Assembly (NCBI RefSeq): GCF_000003195.3
Contig: NC_012878.2
Span: 58,156,629-58,220,628 of the forward strand
Length of the DNA: 64,000 nucleotides
Direction: 5' to 3'
DNA from: Sorghum bicolor
Taxonomy: Eukaryota; Streptophyta; Magnoliopsida; Poales; Poaceae
The position numbers were made by a program, and so were the translations under genes. This document shows positions 48,342 to 59,064 of this stretch, in pieces; within the stretch, counting starts at the first letter, position 1; every line of letters begins with the position of its first letter. The notes under the pieces were generated by a model. It was not told the origin of the DNA. It worked only from the letters and a program-made list of their open reading frames with translations, and searched no databases.

Positions 48342-51079
48342 GCATTTGAGTCGTCCTCGACTCAAGCTCATCTTCCTCACCCAAATAAGGCTTCAAATCT
48401 GCAATGTTAAATGTGGGACTAACCCCAAAATCTGCAGGAAGATCAAGCTTATATGCATTCTCATTAATTCGTTGCAGCACTTTAAAGGACCATCAGCTCT
48501 AGGCATCAATTTGGATTTTCTCAGTTCTGGAAATCTATCTTTTCGCAAATGCAACCAAACCAAATCCCCAGGTTCCAGAATCAATTGCTTTCTACCTTTA
48601 TCTCCAGCGCATTTGTACTTAGCATTCATGCGCTCTATGTTTTGTTTAGTGGCTTCATGCAATTTTAACATCAATTCAGCACGTTGCTTAGCTTCAAAAT
48701 TTATTTTTTCAGAACTTGGCAAATGCATTAAATCAATAGGAGCACGTGGCAAGAAGCCATAGACAATCTCAAAAGGACACATTTTTATAGTAGAATGCAG
48801 TGAACGATTATAGGCGAACTCAATATGAGGCAAACATTCTTCCCACATCTTAATATTCTTCTTTAAAACAGCCCTTAACATAGTGGATAAAGTTCTATTA
48901 ACAACTTCAGTTTGACCATCAGTTTGGGGATGACAAGTGGTGGAAAATAAAAGCTTAGTCCCCAATTTGAACCACAAAGTCTTCCAAAAATGACTAAGAA
49001 ATTTAGCATCACGATCAGAAACAATTGTGTTGGGCACACCATGTAAGCGAACAATTTCTCGAAAGAACAAATCAGCAATATTTGTAGCATCATCAGTTTT
49101 ATGACATGGTATAAAATGTGCCATCTTAGAAAATCTATCAACAACCACAAACACACTATCACGTCCCCTCCTAATCCTCGGTAGTCCCAACACAAAATCC
49201 ATAGATATATCCTCCCAAGGAGCATTAGGAACAGGAAGAGGTAAATACAAACCATGAGGATTTAACCGTGACTTTGCCTTTTGACATGTTGTGCAACGAG
49301 CAACAAACCTCTCCACATCTCTCTTCATCCTTGGCCAAAAGAAATGACCAGCAAGTATGTCCTCGGTCTTCTTTGCTCCAAAATGTCCCATCAAGCCACC
49401 TCCATGCGCTTCCTGCAACAACAACAAACGAACAGAGCTAGCTGGAATGCATAGCTTGTTAGCTCTAAACACAAACCCATCACTAACGATGAATTTATTC
49501 CACCCTTTTCCATCTTTACAATGCAGCAACACGTCTCTAAAATCAGCATCATGAACATATTGGTCTTTAATTGTTTCTAACCCAAATATCTTGTAATCAA
49601 GTTGATTCAGCAAAGTATATCTCCGTGATAAAGCATCAGCAATAATATTTTCCTTCCCTTTCTTGTGCTTAATAATATAAGGAAAAGATTCAATAAATTC
49701 AACTCATTTTGCATGCCTACGATTCAGTTTTCCTTGACTACGAATATGTTTCAAAGATTCATGATCAGAATGGATAATAAACTCTTTGGGCCACAAATAA
49801 TGCTGCCATGTCTCTAATGTTCTAACAAGAGCATAGAGTTCTTTATCATAAGTTGAATAATTGAGAACAGGCCCACTCAATTTCTCACTAAAATATGCAA
49901 TAGGTTTTCCCTCTTGTAATAAAACACCTCCCAAACCAATTCCACTAGCATCACATTCAAGCTCAAAAGTCTTATTAAAATCAGGAAGTTGTAGGAGAGG
50001 TGCATGAGTTAACTCATCTTTCAACATGTTGAATGAATTCTCTTGTGCTTTGCCCCAATCAAAAGGCACCCCCTTCTTTGTAAGCTCATTCAATGGTGCA
50101 GCAATGGTGCTGAAATCCTTCACAAAATGGCGATAGAATCCAGCAAGTCCTAGAAAACTCCGCACCTGGGTGATAGTATTTGGGACAGGCCATCCCTGTG
50201 TAGCTTCCACCTTGGCTTGATCAACCTCAATTCCCTGTGGAGTCACAACATAACCAAGAAAAGACACTCGATCGGTGCAAAAGGTGCACTTCTCAAGGTT
50301 ACCAAATAAACGTGCCTCGCGTAGTGCATTAAAAACAGCACGTAAATGATCAAGATGTTCATCCAATGATTTGCTGTAAATCAATATGTCATCAAAATAT
50401 ACGACAACAAATTTCCCAATGAAAGCACGCAAAACCTCGTTCATTAATCTCATGAAAGTACTAGGTGCATTAGTTAACCCAAAAGGCATGACTAACCACT
50501 CATACAAACCGAACTTAGTTTTGAAAGCAGTTTTCCATTCATCTCCCAATTTCATACGAATCTGGTGGTATCCACTACGTAAATCAACTTTTGAAAACAC
50601 AACAGCACCACTCAGTTCATCTAGCATATCATCTAATCGTGGAATAGGGTGTCAATATCGAATGGTGATATTATTAATAGCTATACAATCAACACACATA
50701 CGCCATGTTCCATCTTTCTTAGGCACTAAAATTACTGGAACAGCACAAGGACTAAGAGATTCTCGGACATAACCTTTGTCTAGTAGTTCTTGCACTTGTC
50801 GCTAAATTTCCTTTGTTTCCTCCGGGCTTGTCCTGTATGGTGCACGATTTGGCAAAACTGCTCCAGAAATAAGATCAATTTGGTGCTCAATCCCGCGTAG
50901 TGGAGGCAGCCCCGCTGGTACCTCACTTGGAAACACATCAGAATACTCCTGCAAAATGTTAGCAACAGCAGGGGGCAAAGAACATTGCATATCCTCAATT
51001 GAAATCAAAGCATCCTTGCATATCAAAGCATAAGCAACAGAAGTGGATGCATTGAACTCATTAATATCTGATTTGGTAG
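48342..51079 (-). pseudogene. gypsy pol: reverse transcriptase, RNase H, integrase (broken)
   Basis: Open segments 51026-50802, 50627-49704 and 49613-48393 lie in one frame. RT shows the [13 protein letters not shown] block and the YFDDIL catalytic box (about 50390-50405). RNase H follows ([30 protein letters not shown]). Integrase shows a CTTCQKAK zinc-finger end near 49290 and the DDE core ([25 protein letters not shown]). Breaks: TAG at 50802-50804, TGA at 50652-50654, TGA at 49704-49706, and a one-base loss near 48483 that moves the C-terminal end into another frame (48480-47932, into the 3' LTR). The stops are consistent with C-to-T or G-to-A changes. Function is lost; no repair is attempted here. 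Confidence 0.9.
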
Positions 51080-52999
51080 CTAACTAGCTATCATACAACG
51101 TCCTTTCAGTTTTATCTCATCTTTGTTACCAATTACAGATTTATCATTTTTATTGCTCTTGCTCTTTGCTTTAGTAGCCCTAGCAACATCAGTTTGCATA
51201 ATAGTTTCAGGGGACATAGGATGCAACACAATTTTGCGATCATGGTATAGAAAAGAATACTGATTTGATCTACCATGATGCATAGAATCTCTATCAAATT
51301 GCCAAGGTCTACCTAGCAGAATGTTACAAGCTTGCATAGGCACAACATCACATTCAACAATATCTTTGTAGGATCCGATGGAAAAATTAATTCTCACAAG
51401 TCTAGTTACCTTTGCCTTACCATTGTTGTTCAGCCATTGGATGTAGTAGGGATGCGGGTGTGGTTTGGTGTTGAGGGCAAGCTTCTGCACCATATCGCTG
51501 CTTGCCAAGTTGTTGCAGCTACCTCCATCAATGATCATGCGACAAGAACGCTCTTTGATGACACACTTTGTTTGGAATAAAATGTGTCGCTGATTTTGTT
51601 CCGCCATCTCTATTTGTGCACTAAGCACTCGCTGCACGATCAAGCTCTCATAGTGGTCCGCTTCACCTGCATTAATATGTTCTTCTATTTGATCTTCATT
51701 ACCTGCATGGTCAGTCGCAAGCAGTGCAAGTGTATCCTCATCAAAATCACTAGCAGATGAGTACTCACCATCATCTCTGAGAATCATAACTCGCTTGTTT
51801 GGGCAGTCACGCATCATGTGCCCATATCCCTTGCACCGATGACATTGTATGTTGCTTGTTCTACCCGTCGATGCCACGGATGAAGTACTCGCAGCAGGCT
51901 TTTGCATCGTCTTCGCAACTGAATTGGTGAGGGCAGCTCGAGCCTTGTCACTAGATGATGGAGTAGAAATACGTGTAGATGGAGTTGAAGCCATGTGTTG
52001 CTGCCATGAATTAGCCTTCCCTGCAGAAATATTACTCCTTGCGCTAGCACGTCGTCCCTGCACTTCCCTTTCAGCTTTACAAGCAAGATGAAACAAACGG
52101 GTTATATTATTGTATTCTTTGTAAGCGAGGATGTCTTGAATTTCCCGATTTAACCCACCCAAAAATCTAGCCATAGCCGGTTCCTCATCCTCCTCTAGGT
52201 TACAACGCAACATACCCGTTTGTAATTCCTGATAAAATTCTTCTACACTTTTAGCACCTTGTCTTAACTGCTGCAACTTATTTATCATATCACGCGCATA
52301 GTAAGATGGAACAAATCTAGCTCTCATGGCCCTTTTCAGTGCATCCTAAGTTCTAGGTAAGTTATTAAGATTTTTCTTTCCATATTCTATCCACCAAACA
52401 GAAGCAAAATCTGTAAACTCACTAGTAGCAGCCCTAACACGTGTAGTCTCAGGAAATTCATGACATGCAAACTTTTGATCAACAGCAATCTTCCAAGTGA
52501 TGTAAGCATCAGGGTCATATTTACCATCAAAAGGGGGTATCTTAAATTTAATCTTACTGAAAGCATCATCATTATTGTGTACCTCGCGTCGGCGATTGCC
52601 ACCCATACCTCTACGGTTGTGACGAAGGCGACGTCGATCACGAGTGTCTTGATCATCATATTCAGTATCACCAGTGTAGTCATCTTCATGACTACCGTGC
52701 TCTCGATCTCCCTCCTTTTCTTCTTTATGCTTCTTTTTATCTTCGGTGTGGAAAGCATCAAATCGCCTTAGGAGAGCAGCAAGGCTTTTGTCCACACTAG
52801 CAACGGATTCCTCCAAACTTGTGAGCTTGTTGTTTGTGGCAATCTGCGTAGCCTCCAACTGCCCCAGCTTTTCATTCGTCACCTGCAAGTCGTTATCAAG
52901 TCCCTCTGTGTGCAGCTTCACTTTCCTTTCAAAATATGGTATGATGCCCTTAGTGCGAGGTGTAAGTGGTGTTTCGTTACCATCATCTGCCCCTGGCAT
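51080..52999 (-). pseudogene. gypsy gag and protease (broken)
   Basis: Starts MPGADDGNETPLTP at 52999. A coiled-coil-like N-terminus and an Asp/Arg/Lys-rich stretch lead into the retrotransposon gag core (IPPFDGKYDPDAYITW). A TAG at 52346-52348 interrupts the frame, which reopens in phase at 52327. The zinc knuckle CHRCKGYGHMMRDC lies at about 51844-51800 and the protease-type IIDGGSCNN box at about 51540-51510. Near 51080-51100 an eight-base duplication-like insert (TAGCTAAC/TAGCTA palindrome) shifts the frame before pol. Confidence 0.9.
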
Positions 53000-53881
53000 G
53001 GTTCAAAGACAAAGACAACAAAAAGGCAAGTGAAAAAATAAAAGCCCTACAACTACTAGGATGTAGCTACAGCAAGTCGCTCACACTCAACCTGTAACAC
53101 AAGTTCTTACCAATTCTTACCTTGCTTGACAGGAGGGGTCGTCTGCCAACAAGTGTACGGCAATGGACGAAGTGTATCGGTGCTGCAGCACAAGACCTGT
53201 CAAGCTGTAGAGTATGTGGAGCTATAGGTGGGCTGAAACAAGGAACGAACTAGCACCACGTTAGTTATAAAAGCGAGCTGAATAAGCGTTCGATGATGGT
53301 ACTGTGCTGGTCTTAGGCTAGACCGTGCTAGAGACGCGAGCTTGGACACAAAGGAAAACCACAGCACACCCCCGAAAACAAGGTGGAAGAAACCTTAAAT
53401 CAATATGAAAAACAGCCCCTTTTTTTTAATCTTTTCTCTTTTCTTTTTTTCTTTTTTTTTGGCAACCTCAAAAACTGATTATATGAACAAAGGAATACAA
53501 AAGAGCAATTCGCTACACACACACACTCTCTCTCTCTAGAGTAAGGCCGAACAAGTATGGAGTTATCTTTTTTTTTGGATCACAGTTCAATTTGGACTTC
53601 ACAACAGATTCGACAGAGAGAAGATATGGTAATACTCGGCTGTGTATAGATGGTGACAAGAACTCGAAACTCTAAAGGACTAGACACTAAGACCAGCAAC
53701 TCGACACAAACCGAAGCAACGCAAATTCAACAAGCCCTAACTAAAACGGTACTAGCCAAGGCACAAAGGTTTAATAGGATTATGGAAAAACTAATCTACT
53801 ATATATTTTTTTGGCTTTTCTAGACTATAGAAAATTAATTAAAAACAGCAAAGGATTAGAAGTCTCTCACCGAAGAACCTT

Positions 53882-53893
53882 GCTCTGATACCA
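53882..53893 (-). other. Primer-binding site (initiator tRNA-Met type)
   Basis: On the minus strand TGGTATCAGAGC begins two bases after the end of the 5' LTR. It is complementary to the 3' end of plant initiator tRNA-Met, the usual primer of many Ty3/gypsy and Ty1/copia elements. Confidence 0.9.
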
Positions 53894-53895
53894 AC

Positions 53896-54903
53896 TGATG
53901 CGAACCCGCTAGGGTTTTTGGCCTGATCTTTCGATGAGAGGCGCTGGATAACTCGATTAGTGGATGGAGATGACGTTCACGGCCCGACTACAGCCCTCAA
54001 GACCGCGCATTAGCAACCGACACACCACGTCCAACAGCCGTCACGATCTTGTGGAGCGCGACAACCAGCCCCTAGAGCTCCCGTCCTGCAAGCAATCGAA
54101 GAACTAGCAAGAACGAGGAAACAAGCACTGAATTTGCAAGATGAATTGAAGGTTTAAAACTGAATCTGAATCAACAATGGGGTTCCGAAGACAAGGAGAC
54201 GGACTGCTGATCCTGCACGCGCGCCTACAAGCAAGTAGCGAAGGCTAAACTTGATCTAAACAAAACCCAGTTGTTCATGGCGGCTCTAGATGTAAATAAA
54301 TAGAGGGGAGGACGACCAAAGGGGTGCTAGAGTCGTCCTCCAACCCTAGGACGCGTCCCTAATGGACTCAACTTGATACATGGGCCATTGGTCCAAAATA
54401 GGGTGACGCAGCACCAAAACAGAAAAAGGTGTCGGCACGAAAACAAGGACTGCGCCCGACTCATAAGCTGCATAGATATGTGGTTGGACCCATTGGAAAG
54501 TAGACTTCATGAGCTTTCCAACAAGTATAGGAACGTCCCAGTTGGAGTCCATATGACGCCGTGGTGATCCATACAAGTTAGAGTTATTTTCCAGTCCGAA
54601 TCCAACTCCCAAAACGTGTTGGGTTTGGACTCTTTGTTTCCTTGCTGATCTTGTCCATTATTCCTGAGCAACACGAAAGTGCACGTGTCTCCATTGTCTA
54701 AATATGATTGACAAGAGTTTAAAACTGAACTTACTTGAAGGTTGAGTTGACGGGCACGAGCACGAGTAAGAGGACCAGCTATAGGTTGTGTCGGAGAGGA
54801 TGTAGGACCAGCTATAGGTTGTGTCGGAGATGTAGGACCAGCTATAGGTTGTGTCGGAGAGGATGTAGGAGAGGATGTATCGCTGGTGTTGATGTCCTCA
54901 TCA
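53896..54903 (-). repeat. 5' LTR of the gypsy element
   Basis: 1008 bp; differs from the 3' LTR at about ten scattered single bases, with no indel noticed. Expected to hold the element's promoter. Confidence 0.95.
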
Positions 54904-54908
54904 GTATG

Positions 54909-55427
54909 AGATGTATGCCATGTCATGGCCTCTTGCGCTTGTTGCCAAGGGCGGACGAGGGCTTGGAGTGGTAGGTGGAGGCGGTGGCCATGACTCATAG
55001 TGTGTAGGGGAGTGGAGTCGATGTTGTAGGGGGAGATGTAATTCCTTTTATTTGAGATGGGGAGAGGAATGTTTTGGTGCCCACAAAACGATGGGTTATT
55101 GGGGATTACTGGAGCAAGGAAATAGCACCATCTCCACTAATATGACAAGTGTATGAAGATAAAGGGTATTATTTGGAGATAGCTAAATATGCTCTTGGGG
55201 AAGGCATTAAACACAGAAAAAGCTTGGGGCCAACTCTAAGCTTTAGACTCGACATCTCAGATTAAAAAAATTACGTTGAGAGATGTCGTTGCTGCCGCCA
55301 CGATCAACAAGCCTGCTAGTGGACAATTTCAGTGGTGCTTGGACCTAGCGCGGCGGTGCCTGAAATCCACCTTAATCGGTGGCAATGACTCTGGGCATGG
55401 AGTTGCCTAGGAATGACAAGCTTGTTA
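54909..55427. other. Intergenic
   Basis: Right flank of the retroelement with the continuation of the pre-insertion frames up to about 55010, then no recognised feature. Confidence 0.35.
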
Positions 55428-55529
55428 GGGCTCCTTTGGATCAATCATGAGGATTAAGGGAGAAATTACTTTATTTTCCTCTTAAATTCTCGCAATCCCT
55501 ATGGTAAATAGGTGTATTCAAAAGAGCCC
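55428..55529. mobile_element. 102-bp Tourist-like MITE, TTA duplication
   Basis: Ends GGGCTCCTTTGGA and (inverted) TCAAAAGAGCCC, flanked by TTA on both sides (55425-55427 and 55530-55532). The interior is TTTCCTCTTAAATTC-like, without an ORF. Confidence 0.75.
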
Positions 55530-55532
55530 TTA

Positions 55533-55927
55533 GGGTAAAGACAGAGGTATCAAGAACTTTGGGGTTGGCGGCATTAGAACAACGACACGGAGGGATGGAG
55601 GCAATAGCTTCGGAGGTGAACATACCCGAACGAATGAACGATCTGTGAAATAGAAATGGTGGGAATCTATTTTTATTTAGAAGTGGAACCCATTTTAAAG
55701 CTCATGTCTGTCTCAAATATGACAAAGTATGGGCCTTATTTAACGCGAGCTCTAGCTTAAAGCCTTTGGAGTCATAAACACTTCGGATGTCCTAAGGCAC
55801 CCCCAATAAAAATGACAAGTTGTTGCTGAGATGAGAGAGCAGAAATATAGGAAAAATAAAAGCAAAGAACTATCGTGTTTTTTTTGTGAGAGTGCAATCG
55901 TCCTAGCGTCTTTCTTTGCAGCATATA
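55533..55927. other. Intergenic
   Basis: About 395 bases without recognised genes or repeats. Confidence 0.4.
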
Positions 55928-56185
55928 CTCCCTCCATCTCAAATTATAAGTCATTCGAAAATTTTTAGAGAGTCAAAACATTTCAAGTTTAACTAAATTT
56001 ATATGGTAAGATAATAACATTTATGATATTAGCTAAGTATCATTAGATTTTTTATTAATTATATTTTTATAGTATATCTATTTAATGCTACAAAACTTTA
56101 TAATTATTTCTATAATTTTGATCAAATTTAAGATCTTTTAACTTTTCAGATTCTTAAAATAATTTATAATTTGAGACGAAGGGAG
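55928..56185. mobile_element. Stowaway-like MITE, 258 bp
   Basis: CTCCCTCCATCTCAAATTAT at left and ATAATTTGAGACGAAGGGAG at right are inverted repeats, with flanking TA at 55926-55927 and 56186-56187. Confidence 0.85.
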
Positions 56186-56397
56186 TAGTACCATAGTACA
56201 GAACATGACATCAATTACAGAGGAGCCGGATCGGCAAAAATGCCACATAAGATATTTTCGAAATTGGTGTATGGGATTATACGAGAAAGAATGTGCGACA
56301 GGGCAGCTGCACCTGCTCCCTGTCTTTTTCCTCCACGTTCTTCTGTCTTCTCACTAGTCACTACCAGGGGCAGATTAGGCAGATGGCTTCAAACTAT

Positions 56398-56646
56398 GGC
56401 CTTGTTTAGTTTCAAAAATTTTAGTAAAATAGACACGATAATATTTTCGTTTGTATTTGACAAATATTGTTCAATTATAGATTAACTAGGCTCAAAAGAT
56501 TTGTCTCGTAAATTACAGATAAACTATACAATTAGTTATTTTTTTTATCTATATTTAATTTAATGCTCTATGCACGTGTCACAAAATTTGGTGTAACAAG
56601 GAATCTGAAACAATTCTGCAAAACTTTTTAAAAACTAAACAAGGCC
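56398..56646 (-). mobile_element. Tourist-like MITE of the CTTGTTTAGT family, reverse, TAT duplication
   Basis: Ends GGCCTTGTTTAGTTTC and AAAACTAAACAAGGCC. TAT lies at 56395-56397 and 56647-56649. The interior is in reverse order relative to the other copies (ACTAGGCTCAAAAGAT, CTATATTTAATTTAATGCTC). Confidence 0.92.
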
Positions 56647-57215
56647 TATCTCCATTTCTGCCTAAACCTACAATAAGTTAGCCATTTAAAAAAAACAACG
56701 TGAGTCCATTTCAAAAATGCGTATACACCCCGCGAGCGCGGGGGCCGGGGCCAAACATGAATGAATAATGAATCAGAAACGTGTGCTGGGAGAAGGGCGA
56801 CGTGGGCAAACGGAGATGGTTGGCCGGGTACATGTGTGCTCCGGGACGCTGGCCAGACATGTCGCCGCCACGGGGCCCAGTCGACCCAGTTGCCGTGTCA
56901 TCGGCGAAGAACAGAGCTGTACTTCGCCGTCGCGGCACGGAATTTCTGCGTCGCCACAACACAACGGTTGGACGCAGACATGCAGGGACAGATCCGCGAG
57001 AGCAGGACTTGTCAGATCGTGCCAATAGTGCCGACGACTCGAGTCGGTGTGGTGACCGCCGCCACCGGTGAGCCGCAGTGCTCGTCCGTAGCGTGGTGTC
57101 ATTCTTTGGGTACGTACCCTCGCCGACGCCACACGCCCGCCCCAGCGGCTCAGGGCGTCATCGATGGTCGTGAACATATAGCTAGCTGAGGTGGCAGTTC
57201 GTGAAACAAATAAAC
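56647..57215. other. GC-rich intergenic stretch
   Basis: 56710-57180 is GC-rich and open in several frames on both strands without homology I recognise and without splice or start context. It may be a gene relic or a CpG-rich unannotated stretch. Confidence 0.3.
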
Positions 57216-57431
57216 GGCCATGTTTAATTCTTACCCAAAGACTTTTTCCACCAAATGTTCGCCACCTACCTAGATCATTAAATATATATTAAAAATAACT
57301 AATTATATATTTTATTTGTATTTTGTGAGATAAATCTTTTAAACTTAATTAGTCTATAATTAAACATTAATTGTTATAGTTACAAATGTTATACAGTACT
57401 AGAAAAATCTTTTCACAAACTAAACAAGGTC
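57216..57431 (+). mobile_element. Tourist-like MITE of the CTTGTTTAGT family, degraded
   Basis: GGCCATGTTTAATTC at left and AAACTAAACAAGGTC at right. The interior has ATTAAATATATATTAAAAAT and GTGAGATAAATCTTTTAAAC. Confidence 0.8.
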
Positions 57432-58504
57432 TAAATGAAGCAAGTTATGAATGCAACAGAAAAAACACATGAAGAAGGCAGGGGCATCACCAAGTGTACC
57501 ACATATAGACGCTCTCCTCGCTCTTCTCTCCCCTCCAGATTGTCTGAAAGATGATGTAAGATAGCGACCTAGCTTTCTTAACGTGATTGGTTGAGTGCAT
57601 GCGTGACCAACCTGGCGCTAGGGGCCTGATTGCCTAGCGCTGGAGACAAGTACAACCTGGCCCAAGTCGGGGCACAAGCGGCCTCCCGGTCATGTGGACG
57701 TCATTCGTATATGTGGAACACGACGTCGCCCATACCGCACAAGAAGACCAAGACAATAAAATTCTCCAAGATAGAGGTGTTTGTGTCCTTTTTTACCCCT
57801 AGGTCAAGTGGATAAGAGTGGGTTGTTTGGGTAATACCTTTTTTATCGTTAGCTTCCTTAGAGCAACCATGAAATATTGAGGTATCGGTGTTGATGACTA
57901 AAATAACACGTCGTATGGAGGCTCGATTCCGCAATCTAATGCTATCTTTATATATAGGAGACTCAACAAGAACTTGTTAATTTTGTAGCCAAACGGCCAA
58001 ACTAAGAGGGTTGGAGGGGATTTAATCCCCTAAGTCAAAATTCCCCTTAATTCCCTCAAATCATCTCCAATCCTGTTGGTTTGGTGTAAAAACGAACAAG
58101 ACGATCCACTATATATACAAATTAAAAATAGCGAAGACAACAATTTATCGTTGGGTCTTACCATCTACGCAACTATCGAAAGATCAGAATTTTTTTTCCA
58201 GCGCATCGCGGTTTGTAGCTGCCAAGAGATTTTGCTCAAGCATCGGCGGCTACAGTGTATAATCGATCCAATGGATGCTTCAATCTTCTCACTCCTACCT
58301 AAGCATCGATTTTAGACAGCGTTATGAGTGTGCTGACTGCGTATGCATATGACAATCATATGTGCACGTTATTTACCAAAATATATAATTTTTGAACAAT
58401 ACCAGATGTGCTAGAAAAATATTAGAATTTAGAACATTGACTTACACAGCAGCACTTCTTACTCTTTTTTTTTAGAAAAAAGAATCAGCAGCATTTCTTA
58501 CTCG
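57432..58504. other. Intergenic
   Basis: No recognised gene. A GGCGCTAGG...CCTAGCGC pair near 57613-57640 forms a small hairpin, and GGGGATTTAATCCCC at 58017-58031 is a short palindrome. Confidence 0.4.
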
Positions 58505-58752
58505 GGCTTTGTTTAGTTCCCAGAATTTTTTGCAAATTTTTTCACAGTGCCCGTCACATCAAATATTGCAACACATGCATTGGAATGGAACATTAAATAT
58601 AGATAAAAAATAACTAGTTATATAATTTACATGTAATTTATGAGATAAATATTTTAATCTTATTTAATCTATAACTAAATAATATTTTTTATATACAAAT
58701 AAAAATGTTACAGTGTATATTTCTTAAAAAAATTTTTGAAACTAAACAAGCC
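58505..58752 (+). mobile_element. Tourist-like MITE of the CTTGTTTAGT family, TCG duplication
   Basis: GGCTTTGTTTAGTTCCC and GAAACTAAACAAGCC ends, with TCG at 58502-58504 and 58753-58755. It lies about 310 bases upstream of the acetyltransferase start codon, inside its likely promoter region. Confidence 0.88.
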
Positions 58753-58829
58753 TCGCTGTTGCAGCCTTGCAGGGCTTGTAGGCCGCCAAAAAGAAAGAAA
58801 GAAAAGGAGTTTGCTCTGCTCTTAAAAAA

Positions 58830-59064
58830 GCCCAGCCCAATCTACAGCCCAGTATCGCGCTCCCTGATAAAAACTAGGGGGCAATCTCAACCGTGGAAGC
58901 AGCCCCGCGCGCCCCCATCCCGCCGTCCACGCTCCTATCACCCATCATCCCCTTCTCCGTTCTCCCGCCTGCGCCTTCACCGCTTCACGGCAGCGTCTGC
59001 GAGGCGGCTAAACCCTAGCTAAACCCAGCCGCCGCCGGCGACAGCAGGTAGGAGCGGCGGCAGG
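58830..59064 (+). promoter_or_regulatory. Proximal promoter and 5' UTR of the NAT10-like gene
   Basis: A C-rich, TCACC/CCGCC-dense leader precedes the start. Short TAAACCCTAG(C) motifs at 59009-59025 resemble the telo-box (AAACCCTAA) common in promoters of plant ribosome-biogenesis genes, which fits the gene's role. Confidence 0.5.

Larger units (their letters stand above)
47321..54903 (-). mobile_element. Full-length Ty3/gypsy LTR retrotransposon (disabled)
   Basis: LTRs of exactly 1008 bp lie at 47321-48328 and 53896-54903, both TGATG...CATCA in plus orientation. A 5-bp target duplication GTATG flanks the element (47316-47320 and 54904-54908). On the minus strand the order is 5' LTR, primer-binding site, gag with zinc knuckle, protease, reverse transcriptase, RNase H, integrase, polypurine tract and 3' LTR, so it belongs to Ty3/gypsy. 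The RT box [12 protein letters not shown] suggests a chromovirus-type lineage; CRM-like affiliation is possible because the pol frame runs into the 3' LTR. The coding region carries four in-frame stops and two frameshifts, so the element is not autonomous. By eye about ten differences separate the LTRs. Confidence 0.95.

Noticed and set aside
56761..57189. 142-codon plus-strand frame
   Set aside because: Competing frames on both strands, biased composition, no recognised domain; kept only as an unassigned GC-rich stretch.
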